Origin: Micropterix aruncella
Lineage: Eukaryota > Arthropoda > Insecta > Lepidoptera > Micropterigidae
Assembly (NCBI GenBank): GCA_944548615.1
Contig: OX155957.1
Location: forward strand, 5,507,376-5,571,375
Direction of reading: 5' to 3'
DNA: 64,000 bases
Positions 46,866 through 60,300 of the stretch are shown in pieces (position 1 is the first letter of the stretch; each line of letters opens with the position of its first letter). The translations under genes were made by a program, and so were the position numbers. The notes under the pieces are model-generated. The model was not told where the DNA came from and made no database searches. It was given only the letters and a program-made list of their open reading frames with translations.

Positions 46866-49800
46866 ATCGGCGGAGCGCGGGCCCGAGTTTGAGAATTAAT
46901 ATCTCCAATTTAAGAAAAAATGACCTCACGCACTTTTTATATGTGATGTAAAATATCATCAGCTATGTATAGTAAAAATTTTAACTTCCGAAAGTGGGAT
47001 TCTCGATACCTGCCAGACCGAAGTTTGAGTGGCGGCCACCACCATTACATACAGTCATCGGCGCTGCACGGGCCCGAGTTCGGGAATTAATATCTCCAAT
47101 TTAAGAAAAATTGACCTCACGCACTTTTTATATGTGATGTAAAATATCATCAGCTATGTATAGTAAAATTTTGAACTTCCTAAAGTGGGATTCTCGATGC
47201 CAGCCAGACCGAAGTTTGAGCGGCCGCCTCGCTCATTAAATATAATCATCGGCGGAGAGCGGGCCCGAGTTTGGGAAATAATATCTCCAATTTAAGAAAA
47301 AATGACCTCACGCACTATTTATATGTGATATAAAATATCATCAGCTATGTATAGTAAAATTTTGAACTTCCTAAAGTGGGATTCTCGATGCCTGCCAGAC
47401 CGAAGTTTGAGCGGCTGCCACCACCATTACATACAGTCATCGGCGCGGCGCGGGCCCGAGTTCGGGAATTAATATCTCCAATTTAAGAAAAAATGACCTC
47501 ACGCACTTTTTATATGTGATGTATAAAATCATCTGCTATGTATAGTAAAATTTTGAACTTCCTAAAGTGGGATTCTGGATGCCAGCCAGACCGAAGTTTG
47601 AGCGGCTGCCACCACCATTACATATAGTTATCGACGCGGCGCGGGCCCGAGTTCGGGAATTAATATCTCCAATTTAAGAAAAAATGACCTCACGCACTTT
47701 TTATATGTGATGTAAAATATCATCAGCTATATATAGTAAAATTTTGAACTTCCTAAAATGGGATTCTCGATGCCAGCCAGACCGAAGTTTGAGCGGCCGC
47801 CTCGCTCATTAAATATAATCATCGGCGGAGAGCGGGCCCGAGTTTGGGAAATAATATCTCCAATTTAAGAAAAAATGACCTCACGCACTTTTTATATGTG
47901 ATGTAAAATATCATCAGCTATATATAGTAAAATTTTGAACTTCCTAAAATGGGATTCTCGATGCCAGCCAGAACGAAGTTTGAGCGGCCGCCTCGCTCAT
48001 TAAATATAATCATCGGCGGAGAGCGGGCCCGAGTTTGGGAAATAATATCTCCAATTTAAGAAAAATTGACCTCACGCACTTTTTATATGTGATGTATAAT
48101 ATCATCAGCTATGTATAGTAAAATTTTGAACTTCCTAAAGTGGGATTCTCGATGCCTGCCAGACCGAAGTTTGAGCGGCTGCCACCACCATTACATACAG
48201 TCATCGGCGCGGCGCGGGCCCGAGTTCGGGAATTAATATCTCCAATTTAAGAAAAAATGACCTCACGCACATTTTATATGTGATGTATAATATCATCTGC
48301 TATGTATAGTAAAATTTTGAACTTCCTAAAGTGGGATTCTGGATGCCAGCCAGACCGAAGTTTGAGCGGCTGCCACCACCATTACATATAGTTATCGACG
48401 CGGCGCGGGCCCGAGTTCGGGAATTAATATCTCCAATTTAAGAAAAAATGACCTCACGCACTTTTTATATGTGATGTAAAATATCATCAGCTATATATAG
48501 TAAAATTTTGAACTTCCTAAAATGGGATTCTCGATGCCAGCCAGACCGAAGTTTGAGCGGCCGCCTCGCTCATTAAATATAATCATCGGCGGAGAGCGGG
48601 CCCGAGTTTGGGAAATAATATCTCCAATTTAAGAAAAAACGACCTCACGCACTTTTTATATGTGATGTAAAATATCATCGGCTATATATAGTAAAATTTT
48701 GAACTTCCTAAAATGGGATTCTCGATGCCAGCCAGACCGAAGTTTGAGCGGCCGCCTCGCTCATTAAATATATTCATCGGCGGAGAGCGGGCCCGAGTTT
48801 GGGAAATAATATCTCCAATTTAAGAAAAAATGACCTCACGCACTTTTTATATGTGATGTATAATATCATCAGCTATGTATAGTAAAATTTTGAACTTCCT
48901 AAAGTGGGATTCTCGATGCCTGCCAGACCGAAGTTTGAGCGGCTGCCACCACCATTACATATAGTTATCGACGCGGCGCGGGCCCGAGTTCGGGAATTAA
49001 TATCTCCAATTTAAGAAAAAATGACCTCACGCACTTTTTATGTGTGATGTATAATATCATCAGCTATGTATAGTAAAATTTTGAACTTCCTAAAGTGGGA
49101 TTCTCGATGCCTGCCAGACCGAAGTTTGAGCGGCTGCCACCACCATTACATACAGTCATCGGCGCGGCGCGGGCCCGAGTTCGGGAATTAATATCTCCAA
49201 TTTAAGAAAAAATTACCTCACGCACTTTTTATATGTGATGTATAATATCATCTGCTATTTATAGTAAAATTTTGAACTTCCTAAAGTGAGATTCTCGATG
49301 CCTGCCAGACCGAAGTTTGAGCGGTCGCCTCGCTCATTAAATATAATCATCGGCGGAGAGCGGGCCCGAGTTTGGAAAATAATATCTCCAATTTAAGAAA
49401 AAATGACCTCACGCACTTTTTATATATGATGTAGAATATCATCAGCTATGTATAGTAAAATTTTGAACTTCCTAAAGTGGGATTCTCGATGCCTGCCAGA
49501 CCGAAGTTTAGCGGCTGCCACCACCATTACATATAGTTATCGACGCGGCGCGGGCCCGAGTTCGGGAATTAATATCTCCAATTTAAGAAAAAATGACCTC
49601 ACGCACTTTTTATATGTGATGTAAAATATCATCAGCTATATATAGTAAAATTTTGAACTTCCTAAAATGCGATTCTCGATGCCAGCCAGACCGAAGTTTG
49701 AGCGGCCGCCTCGCTCATTAAATATAATCATCGGCGGAGAGCGGGCCCGAGTTTGGGAAATAATATCTCCAATTTAAGAAAAAATGACCTCACGCACTTT

Positions 49801-52800
49801 TTATATGTGATGTATAATATCATCAGCTATGTATAGTAAAATTTTGAACTTCCTAAAGTGGGATTCTCGATGCCTGCCAGACCGAAGTTTGAGCGGCTGC
49901 CACCACCATTACATACAGTCATCGGCGCGGCGCGGGCCCGAGTTCGGGAAATAATATCTCCAATTTAAGAAAAAATGACCTCACGCACTTTTTATATATG
50001 ATGTAGAATATCATCAGCTATGTATAGTAAAATTTTGAACTTCCTAAAGTGGGATTCTCGATGCCTGCCAGACCGAAGTTTAGCGGCTGCCACCACCATT
50101 ACATATAGTTATCGACGCGGCGCGGGCCCGAGTTCGGGAATTAATATCTCCAATTTAAGAAAAAATGACCTCACGCACTTTTTATATGTGATGTAGAATA
50201 TCATCAGCTATGTATAGTAAAATTTTGAACTTCCTAAAGTGGGATTCTCGATGCCAGCCAGACCGAAGTTTGAGCGGCTGCCACCACCATTACATATAGT
50301 TATCGACGCGGCGCGGGCCCGAGTTCGGGAATTAATATCTCCAATTTTAGAAAAAATGACCTCACGCACTTTTTATATGTGATGTATAATATCATCTGCT
50401 ATTTATAGTAAAATTTTGAACTTCCTAAAGTGGGATTCTCGATGCCTGCCAGACCGAAGTTTGAGCGGTCGCCTCGCTCATTAAATATAATCATCGGCGG
50501 AGAGCGGGCCCGAGTTTGGGAAATAATATCTCCAATTTAAGAAAAAATGACCTCACGCACTTTTTATATGTGATGTATAATATCATCAGCTATGTATAGT
50601 AAAATTTTGAACTTCCTAAAGTGGGATTCTCGATGCCTGCCAGACCGAAGTTTGAGCGGCTGCCACCACCATTACATACAGTCATCGGCGCGGCGCGGGC
50701 CCGAGTTCGGGAATTAATATCTCCAATTTAAGAAAAAATGACCTCACGCACTTTTTATATGTGATGTAAAATATCATCAGCTATATATAGTAAAATTTTG
50801 AACTTCCTAAAATGGGATTCTCGATGCCAGCCAGACCGAAGTTTGAGCGGACGCCTCGCTCATTAAATATAATCATCGGCGGAGAGCGGGCCCGAGTTTG
50901 GAAAATAATATCTCCAATTTAAGAAAAAATGACCTCACGCACTTTTTATATGTGATGTAAAATATCATCAGCTATCTATAGTAAAATTTTGAACTTCCTA
51001 AAGTGGGATTCTCGATGCCAGCCAGACCGAAGTTTGAGCGGCTGCCACCACCATTACATATAGTTATCGACGCGGCGCGGGCCCGAGTTCGGGAATTAAT
51101 ATCTCCAATTTAAGAAAAAATGACCTCACGCACTTTTTATGTGTGATGTATAATATCATCAGCTATGTATAGTAAAATTTTGAACTTCCTAAAGTGGGAT
51201 TCTCGATGCCTGCCAGACCGAAGTTTGAGCGGCTGCCACCACCATTACATACAGTCATCGGCGCGGCGCGGGCCCGAGTTCGGGAATTAATATCTCCAAT
51301 TTAAGAAAAAATTACCTCACGCACTTTTTATATGTGATGTATAATATCATCTGCTATTTATAGTAAAATTTTGAACTTCCTAAAGTGAGATTCTCGATGC
51401 CTGCCAGACCGAAGTTTGAGCGGTCGCCTCGCTCATTAAATATAATCATCGGCGGAGAGCGGGCCCGAGTTTGGGAAATAATATCTCCAATTTAAGAAAA
51501 AATGACCTCACGCACTTTTTATATGTGATGTAAAATATCATCAGCTATCTATAGTAAAATTTTAAACTTCCTAAAGTGGGATTCTCGATGCCAGCCAGAC
51601 CGAAGTTTGAGCGGCTGCCACCACCATTACATATAGTTATCGACGCGGCGCGGGCCCGAGTTCGGGAATTAATATCTCCAATTTAAGAAAAAATGACCTC
51701 ATTCACTTTTTATGTGTGATGTATAATATCATCAGCTATGTATAGTAAAATTTTGAACTTCCTAAAGTGGGATTCTCGATGCCTGCCAGACCGAAGTTTG
51801 AGCGGCTGCCACCACCATTACATACAGTCATCGGCGCGGCGCGGGCCCGAGTTCGGGAATTAATATCTCCAATTTAAGAAAAAATTACCTCACGCACTTT
51901 TTATATGTGATGTATAATATCATCTGCTATTTATAGTAAAATTTTGAACTTCCTAAAGTGAGATTCTCGATGCCTGCCAGACCGAAGTTTGAGCGGTCGC
52001 CTCGCTCATTAAATATAATCATCGGCGGAGAGCGGGCCCGAGTTTGGAAAATAATATCTCCAATTTAAGAAAAAATGACCTCACGCACTTTTTATATGTG
52101 ATGTAAAATATCATCAGCTATGTATAGTAAAATTTTGAACTTCCTAAAGTGGGATTCTCGATGCCAGCCAGACCGAAGTTTGAGCGGCTGCCACCACCAT
52201 TACATATAGTTATCGACGCGGCGCGGGCCCGAGTTCGGGAATAAATATCTCCAATTTAAGAAAAAATGACCTCACGCACTTTTTATATGTGATGTAAAAT
52301 ATCATCAGCTATATATAGTAAAATTTGAACTTCCTAAAATGCGATTCTCGATGCCAGCCAGACCGAAGTTTGAGCGGCCGCCTCGCTCATTAAATATAAT
52401 CATCGGCGGAGAGCGGGCCCGAGTTTGGGAAATAATATCTCCAATTTAAGAAAAAATGACCTCACGCACTTTTTATATATGATGTAGAATATCATCAGCT
52501 ATGTATAGTAAAATTTTGAACTTCCTAAAGTGGGATTCTCGATGCCTGCCAGACCGAAGTTTGAGCGGCTGCCACCACCATTACATACAGTCATCGGCGC
52601 GGCGCGGGCCCGAGTTCGGGAATTAATATCTCCAATTTAAGAAAAATTACCTCACGCACTTTTTATATGTGATGTATAATATCATCTGCTATTTATAGTA
52701 AAATTTTGAACTTCCTAAAGTGGGATTCTCGATGCCTGCCAGACCGAAGTTTGAGCGGTCGCCTCGCTCATTAAATATAATCATCGGCGGAGAGCGGGCC

Positions 52801-53683
52801 CGAGTTTGGAAAATAATATCTCCAATTTAAGAAAAAATGACCTCACGCACTTTTTATATGTGATGTAAAATATCATCAGCTATGTATAGTAAAATTTTGA
52901 ACTTCCTAAAGTGGGATTCTCGATGCCAGCCAGACCGAAGTTTGAGCGGCTGCCACCACCATTACATATAGTTATCGACGCGGCGCGGGCCCGAGTTCGG
53001 GAATAAATATCTCCAATTTAAGAAAAATTGACCTCACGCACTTTTTATATGTGATGTAAAATATCATCAGCTATATATAGTAAAATTTTGAACTTCCTAA
53101 AATGGGATTCTCGATGCCAGCCAGACCGAAGTTTGAGCGGCCGCCTCGCTCATTAAATATAATCATCGGCGGAGAGCGGGCCCGAGTTTGGGAAATAATA
53201 TCTCCAATTTAAGAAAAAATGACCTCACGCACTTTTTATATATGATGTAGAATATCATCAGCTATGTATAGTAAAATTTTGAACTTCCTAAAGTGGGATT
53301 CTCGATGCCTGCCAGACCGAAGTTTGAGTGGCTGCCACCACCATTACATACAGTCATCGGCGCGGCGCGGGCCCGAGTTCGGGAATTAATATCTCCAATT
53401 TAAGAAAAAATGACCTCACGCACTTTTTATATGTGATGTAAAATATCATCAGCTATGTATAGTAAAATTTTGAACTTCTTAAAGTGGGATTCTCGATGCC
53501 TGCCAGACCGAAGTTTAAGCGGCCGCCTTGCTCCTTAAATATAATCATCGGCGGAGAGCGGGCCCGAGTTTGGGAATTAATATCTCCAATTTAAGAAAAA
53601 ACTACCTCACGCACTTTTTATATGTGATGTAAAATATCATCAGCTATGTATAGTAAAATTTTGAACTTTCTAAAGTAGGAATC
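46866..53683 (-). repeat. 191-bp satellite array, reverse orientation (about 36 units)
   Basis: The same monomer as 41562-44431, reverse complemented. The TGACCTCACGCAC phrase occurs at 46921, 47112, 47303 and so on to 53603, which is 35 intervals of about 191 bp. Both subtypes occur, often alternating in small multi-unit blocks repeated with identical private variants (for example ATAGTTATCGACGCGG units). The outer end at 53683 falls at the ACTTT(C)TAAAGT phase of the monomer, close to the phase of the outer left end. Confidence 0.97.
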
Positions 53684-54301
53684 CAATACATAAATAAACA
53701 ATTTATATATTAGTTGCTATTCGCAGATATGCCGAAAAAGTCATAGACAATAGACATGACGGACGATTTACAATTATAATGTTGGGTGTCCTGTGAAAAA
53801 AATATTCCTCATATTGGTTATGCTGCAAAACGCTATTTTAGCTGCTTCTGATTGGTTAAGCGTCGGCTGTGATTGGCTTAAACCGTTAGCCAATAGACGT
53901 TTTGTTGCTGAGGCAGGCGCCAGGTTCATTCGGGTTAAAATTTGGAGGTTAGAAAGAGGTTCATTAGGTTTGACATCTGTCATAATAATGTTCAACACGT
54001 ATCAAAGAAATAGTAACTCCTACACACAAAAATAATGTATTTTCCAAACTCCCTTTGGTTGTTCCCAATTATGTTCTAATATTCTTATATCGCTTGGCAA
54101 ACCGCTTGCTGGTTGTTTGTACATACCTACCTAATTATTGTTCTAAACACTATCTTTTATGCAGTAGTTTCTAAAGTAGTTTCGAGTGTAATCCCGTGAC
54201 CCATCTCTACTTTGTTTCTGTGTTCTAACCTAAAAAATGCATTTTTGACAGACGTGTCGTCCGTTTGTTGGAATCGCGTTTTCTTCACTGAAAAGACCAA
54301 A
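53684..54301. promoter_or_regulatory. 5' flank of MMS19
   Basis: About 620 bp of unique DNA between the satellite array and the MMS19 start codon. It should hold the promoter. Duplicated TGATTGG...GATTGGCTTAA (inverted CCAAT-type) sequences at 53849-53880 are the only suggestive motifs. Confidence 0.4.
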
Positions 54302-54383
54302 ATGTCATGGCTCACAAGTAGCCTATCGGAAGAAATAATCAACAATGCGGATTTTCACGAGCGCAGCCCCGAAATCGCCAAAG
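54302..54383 (+). CDS. MMS19: MMS19 exon 1
   Basis: ATG at 54302 opens 27 codons (MSWLTSSLSEEIINNADFHE...) ending one base into a Gly/Asp codon before donor GTTGAT. The 65-bp intron and phase 1 junction lead to DILSNACTVTQLIERLAG. The donor is weak but the phase match is exact. Confidence 0.8.
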
Positions 54384-57300
54384 GTTGATCTTACGTGTTA
54401 GATATTTATGTGTTAGCGAAAAAGTTTGTAACTTTTGTTTTATTCCAGATATTTTGTCGAACGCCTGCACGGTGACACAATTAATAGAGCGCTTAGCTGG
54501 AGCGCTGACAAACAAAGATGCAGTGTATCGAGCGCAAGGGACTCTGCTCTTATCCAAAGTTCTCACAGATTTACCACCGGAACATTTGGATAAAGAGCAG
54601 TTGAAGGTTATAGTAAATTTCTATATCGATCGCTTGAGAGATCATCACAGCGTGATACCGGCCGTTGTTACCGGCTTATTAGCGATCAGTAATACGGATA
54701 GTTTGATGGACGAAGATGCTGCACGGATTTGTATGGCGCTATTTAAAGAGGTGCCTTGTCAGCAACAGGTGCGCGAGGATAGGTTCAAAATTTACACGAT
54801 GATTGATAATTTCTTAAGGAATCGACCCACCGGTGAGTTATTTTATTTATTATAGTAACTTTGGAAGGTGCGAGAGGAAAGAGCGAGACGAATGATAGTT
54901 TCTTACACTTACGCAAGCATACATTATATAGCATAATTATTATACCCACCCTACCTGAAACAAATCCGCTTACGCCTCCAAAACGTATACAACCACTCCT
55001 GTTTCATTTTTATTGTAAGAATATCCTAAGATATTTACAAGATATCTAAATCTAGTTTCGCTTATTAATAAACATCTTTCGGTTATTATCAATTAGAAAT
55101 ATTCATAGCGTCCGCACCCGTACGCTTAATGAATAAGAAATATTCAGAATGACCGATTATGTGTCTACTGCAGAGGATCCGACTTACAAAAGAACCGTTC
55201 ACATCACTGGGATGACTAACACCCCATGCGGTTGCGGCCAGAGTCGGCTCGGAGGAGCGAGCAATGGTTCATTCCGGAAGACATCTACCTGCGGGCATCT
55301 ACCGTCCGCCATCATATGGTATACAAATGAGTGACAAAATCCTTGTAGAGAACTTAAAAGTGGGCTCTGAGCTAAAAACGGTCGTAGCGTTTGGTGATTT
55401 TAATTTACCAAATATCAAATGGGATGAATTGAACCAATCAGCTTGCACTGAGGTAGAAAAAACTGTTTTTGGAAATGTATGCAGACACTCCTCTAACACA
55501 ACTTGTTAACCAGCCCACAAGATACAGAAACAAGCACATCTCTCTACTTGACTTGATCTTATGCAACGACCAAGGCTTTATTACAGATGTCAAATAAATA
55601 TGTCACATATTGGAAAAAGCGACCATTTTGCGATTATGGCCAACCTGAGACTAACTTTGCTAATCAAGTAGAAAGCAGAGAGCCGAGACGATGTTTTTGG
55701 AAAGCAAATTTTTAATTCATCAGAAAATCTCTAGATGTGGAGGAGCATCTAATGGATCTTAGCCATTCTTCACATCCTAATATCGGCACTAAGGACAACT
55801 GGGAAATCCTCAAAATGGCAGTAAAAAACACTCTGGGTAAATACACACCACCATCATTAAATAAAAAACGCCCCAAGGAAATTAACAAACCCTGTATTAG
55901 CAGGGATATCCATCATTTATCAAGAGAAAAAGAAAACTTTGGGATATCTACAAAAATAAAAAATATGATTCTTCCTACCGGCAATATCGAATAACTAACA
56001 ACAGACTTGTCTCAGAAATCAGAAGATCCAGAGGAAACTTCGAAAGAAACCTCGTGGATATATCAAAATGCAACTTCAATCCAAAGCTTCTACTCCACTA
56101 GAACTCTACAACAGCACGACTGACTCCAACACGAGCAACCCTCTTGGTATTGCGGAAATTTTTGCTAAGCAGTTTAATAATGCCTACGTTTACGAACCTG
56201 TTGGACCTTTACCACCTCTAACAAACTTGATTAGGGTTAACAACTGTTTTGATGATGTTCATATTAGTACAGATTTAGTGGAAAAAACCTCAAAAATGCT
56301 AAACGCCGAATCTGCCATGGGTCCAGACAACTTACCGGCTTTACTCTCGAGGGAATGTGCAAGTCAGTTGAGTAAACCGCTAGCTGTAATTATGCAGCAA
56401 TCAATCACATCAGGGAAATTACCTGCAGACTGGAAACCCGTAATTGTAACCCCCCATCTATAAAAAAGGTGATAAGCGCACTGCTTCCAATTACCGTCCC
56501 ATCGGCTTAACTTGCATTGCTTGCAAATCCATGGAAAGAATCATTGCAGCAAAATTACGCGAATTTATATCGCAAAACAAAATTGTTCCAAATAAGCAGC
56601 ACGGTTTCATTCCCGGGCGCTCCACTGTCACCAACTCACTTCTTTGTCTCAACCGCTGGACCGAGAACTGGGATGGGGGTATACCGACCGATGTTATATA
56701 TCTCGACTTCGAAAAAGGCTTCGACAGAGTTCCTTTACATCTCAGAATTCGAGGGAAAATTCTAAGTTGGATATCAGACTTCTTAACTGGTCGCACCTTC
56801 CAAGTGAAAGTAGGCGACTTTAAATCTAAATATTTCACTGTATCCAGTGGTGTACCCCAAGGGTCAGTGCTGGGTCCAGTTTTGTTCACCTTGTATATTA
56901 CGAATCTTCAAGCCACAATCACATCGCAGAGCAGCTACTTTGCCAATGACACAAAATTCTTCGCCAATCCTATTATATGCAGACAAGATCAAAGTGTGGA
57001 CGGAAGATTGGTTTCTTACCATTGAGAAATGTGTGTGCTTCATATCGGGAAAAGCAACCCCAACATACAATATCTTCTGGCAAACGCCCAACTAGAGCAG
57101 TCAGACAACAAAAAGATCTTGGAATAACAATTACTGATGATCTCAAATGGGAGAAACACATAATTGCAATTGCTAAAAGAGCCAACTCTACTCTCTATCT
57201 AATAAGGAAGGCTTTCCAACATCCGTCAATAGAGGTTTTTATCAAGATCTACAAGGCATATGTGAGACCTATACATGAGTATGGCTATCAGATCTGGAAC

Positions 57301-60300
57301 CCTTATTCATGCAAAGATGTAGATATCCTGGAATAGGTTCAGTGAAGGGCAACCAAAATGCCAGTGGGCCTGAAGAATAGGAATTATGAAGATCGCTTGA
57401 AATTACTTGGAATTACTACACTCAAACAAAGAAGACAAAGAAGGGACCTGATTGAGACATATAAAATTCTAACACATTATTACGATGTACCTGGACTGAA
57501 GAATATTTACAAATTCAACGTCAACACAAATCTTCGAGGTCACAACAAAAAACTCAACCGCACAAAATTTAAATCTAATCCTCTTAAGAACGTTCTGCAA
57601 AATAGAGTGGTGGGCATGTGGAATAAACTACCATTTGAAGTGATTAGTGTAAGCTCTGTCAATCAATTTAAAAATAGACTCGATTTGTACCTAAAAACTT
57701 GTTAATATTGTTAATATTCTTTAGCTTTACAAGATCTGATCTGGACGTATCAGCAAAGCTGCCTGCCCAGAATAAATAATAATAATAATAAGAACCAGGG
57801 TTCTCGGAGTAGAATGACACATCGGTGCAGTGGAGTGATGAAGCCATCTCTTTGAAATGGATTAAGTCGGTGAAGTGGAGTTAGTTAGTTAGTTTTCCTG
57901 GGCTATTTCCCGCACTTGGCCTCTTGATTGGGCCGTTGTGCATGGCTCATGTTTCTATTCATGTTACTCCAGCCAACCCAGGCTGTCCCAGAAGGTTAGC
58001 AGCCTGTTTAGGTTGCTACAGGCCTCCGGGACAGAGGCTGGAGATTGTAGTATTCTTGCCCGTTGCTCTGCCACGCTCCTGCATTCCATGAGCACATGCT
58101 ATGGCGTTTCTTCTTCCTCCATGCATCCTCTGCATAGAGGGCTGTCTGTCACACCTATGGTAAACAGGTGTTTGTTTAGGGGACAGTGCTACCTATGACT
58201 TTACGGATTTTGTCCCTTTTTAATCTGGTGAGGTTGCGGGCAAGTTTTTTAGGCGCTTCCGGAACCGCGTTCTTTGTTTGCCTGCATCCTGCGTTTTTTT
58301 TCCATTCTTTAAGGTGGGTTTCGTCGATGTTCCTGCATAGCCAAGTTTTTATTTGGGCCTGGGGTATGGGCATCAAGGGTTCCGGTCCATATACTATTTC
58401 CTTTGATCCCCTTTTGGACAGTTCGTCTGCCGCGTCGTTGCCAAGTGAGTCGCTGTGCCCCTTAATCCATTGCAGGGTCACTCTATTTGACCCTGCAATG
58501 GATTGAAGCGCATTGTGGCATTCCAGTACAAGGACAGAGGTTAAATGGTTTGGTGAAGTGGAGTGGTGAAGCCAAAGGTGTGACTGGCTGCTTGGAGCCA
58601 TAGCATACTAGAATAGACTGTGAGTGAATAATTATTGTAAGGATAGAGGGGGCCCACATGCAGCTTTCTCTTTCTATTCCTCTATTAATTTCTCAGGCTG
58701 GTTGCGTGGTCTATTCTTGTATGTCTATGCTTAGAACTCAGAATGGAATGCCTAGTCGGTGTGATAGTTTGTCGGGTTAAAATTCGGAGTAAACCTGCTT
58801 CTCCGGATCAGCTCTTTGCTAATGGAATAGGCTCCGAATTGGGCCCCTACTAGGAGGCAGAATGACCTACCGCTTTCGGATACCCTGACCTACCGCTTTC
58901 GGATACCCAGTCGAATAATTTTGACTCCTCAGTATAAACGTATAGATTTCGTGTAGTTAATAGATTTTTAGTAAATGAAAATACAATTGAAAGGCAATGA
59001 GACTTTAGTATGAATGAAAATACAATACTTTCCTTTAGTTTTCTTTGCATTTTTCATGAATGACTTCCGGAGCGATACTAGCTAGTGCCTGCTGGCTTAT
59101 TATGCGTGTAACACCACTGTCACTCTATTTTATAAATGAAAAGATTCCATTTTTATAATCTGCAGTTTTAAGTATTTGCTGCTTCATTCTCGATAGGTCA
59201 ACAGAGTGACTGAAGTCAAGGACTTGGGAGTTTTTTTCGACCCCCAGTTAAACCTTATTAGGCAACTACAATTCTACAACTATCTCCAATTCACATTAGG
59301 CAACTATCTACAACTTCTTACAAGTTTCTAGGGTTTGTGATACGGCAATCCAAACACTTCAATAACATTCGGGTTATACAACTCGATTGTTAGAAGTCGC
59401 ATGGAAACGAATGCAATTATTTGGAATCCTCATGAAGATATATGCTATACCCTCATGCTGGAAAAGGTACAGAAGAGTTTTTTTGAGATTTTTGTACTTC
59501 AAGCAGTACGGATATTATACATTTTTGTATCCGACTGCATTTATCACAGGCATGGTTGGTAATAATTCTCTCTGTCTCAGAAGAGAAATGTTGACCATGT
59601 CCTATGTTTTGAATGTAATTCCTGATAAAACTGATAACCCTAGCTTTCTAGCCAAGGTGGATCTTTTCGTACCAAATAATTATCTTCGGGCTCGATCGCA
59701 CCATCTTTTCGCGGAGCCATTTTCGCGCACTAACCTTACAAGGTGGAACTTGTTAACGCGTGCTTTGCGGCGCTTAAATGAAACGCGCTTTACTCCGTGG
59801 CACCAGATTTTGATATTTTTACCGTCAATCCTCACTTGTTTAAATTGCAGGCTATTCATTATTTATTCTTATATGATAGTATTATAAGTGTCATTCTGTT
59901 TGTATAATTACAGTGATATCTTTATAAATTTAACTTTTCAATGCCTTGGTTTTACTGTAATGTTGATTAGTAATAAGCGAATAAACAAATAATAATAATA
60001 AATAAATACAGGAGAAAAATATGAGATTTGAATCCTTGATGTATTCGTCTTAAATCCGCGTCTTACTTTCAGATCTCGTGGCCATCGGACCAGACTTTGT
60101 CACTGGATTTATATCGGCGATGGACGGTGAGCGAGACCCGAGGAATTTGATATTGCTCTTCACGATGCTTCCTGGTTTCTTACGGACGGTTCCTCTCGTG
60201 CATCTCGTCGAAGAAATGTTTGAAGTGATTAGCTGCTACTTTCCTGTCGACTTCAACCAGTCTGCCAAGGAGCCGTCGGCAATCAGTCGTGACGATTTGG

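Larger units (their letters stand above)
55149..57780 (+). mobile_element. CR1-like non-LTR retrotransposon, decayed, nearly full ORF2
   Basis: In MMS19 intron 2. In order: end of the endonuclease (TVVAFGDFNLPNIKWDELNQ, 55380-55440), a linker, RT blocks (SAMGPDNLPALLSRE, SANYRPIGLTCIACK-like, HGFIPGRSTVTNSLLCLNRW, DVIYLDFEKGFDRVPLHLRI, SSGVPQGSVLGPVLFTLYI) with the catalytic box changed to FAND (about 56940), then DLGITITDDLKWEKHI, AYVRPIHEYGYQIWNPYS, and the C-terminus NRVVGMWNKLPFEVIS. At least four frameshifts or stops interrupt it. It ends in AGAATAAATAATAATAATAA. Confidence 0.85.

Noticed and set aside
46717..46959. Minus-strand open frame running into the satellite
   Set aside because: Half of it is satellite monomer; no family feature.
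41562..53683. CRISPR-like regular array
   Set aside because: The whole 191-bp unit is repeated with no unique spacers, in a eukaryotic genome; it is satellite DNA.
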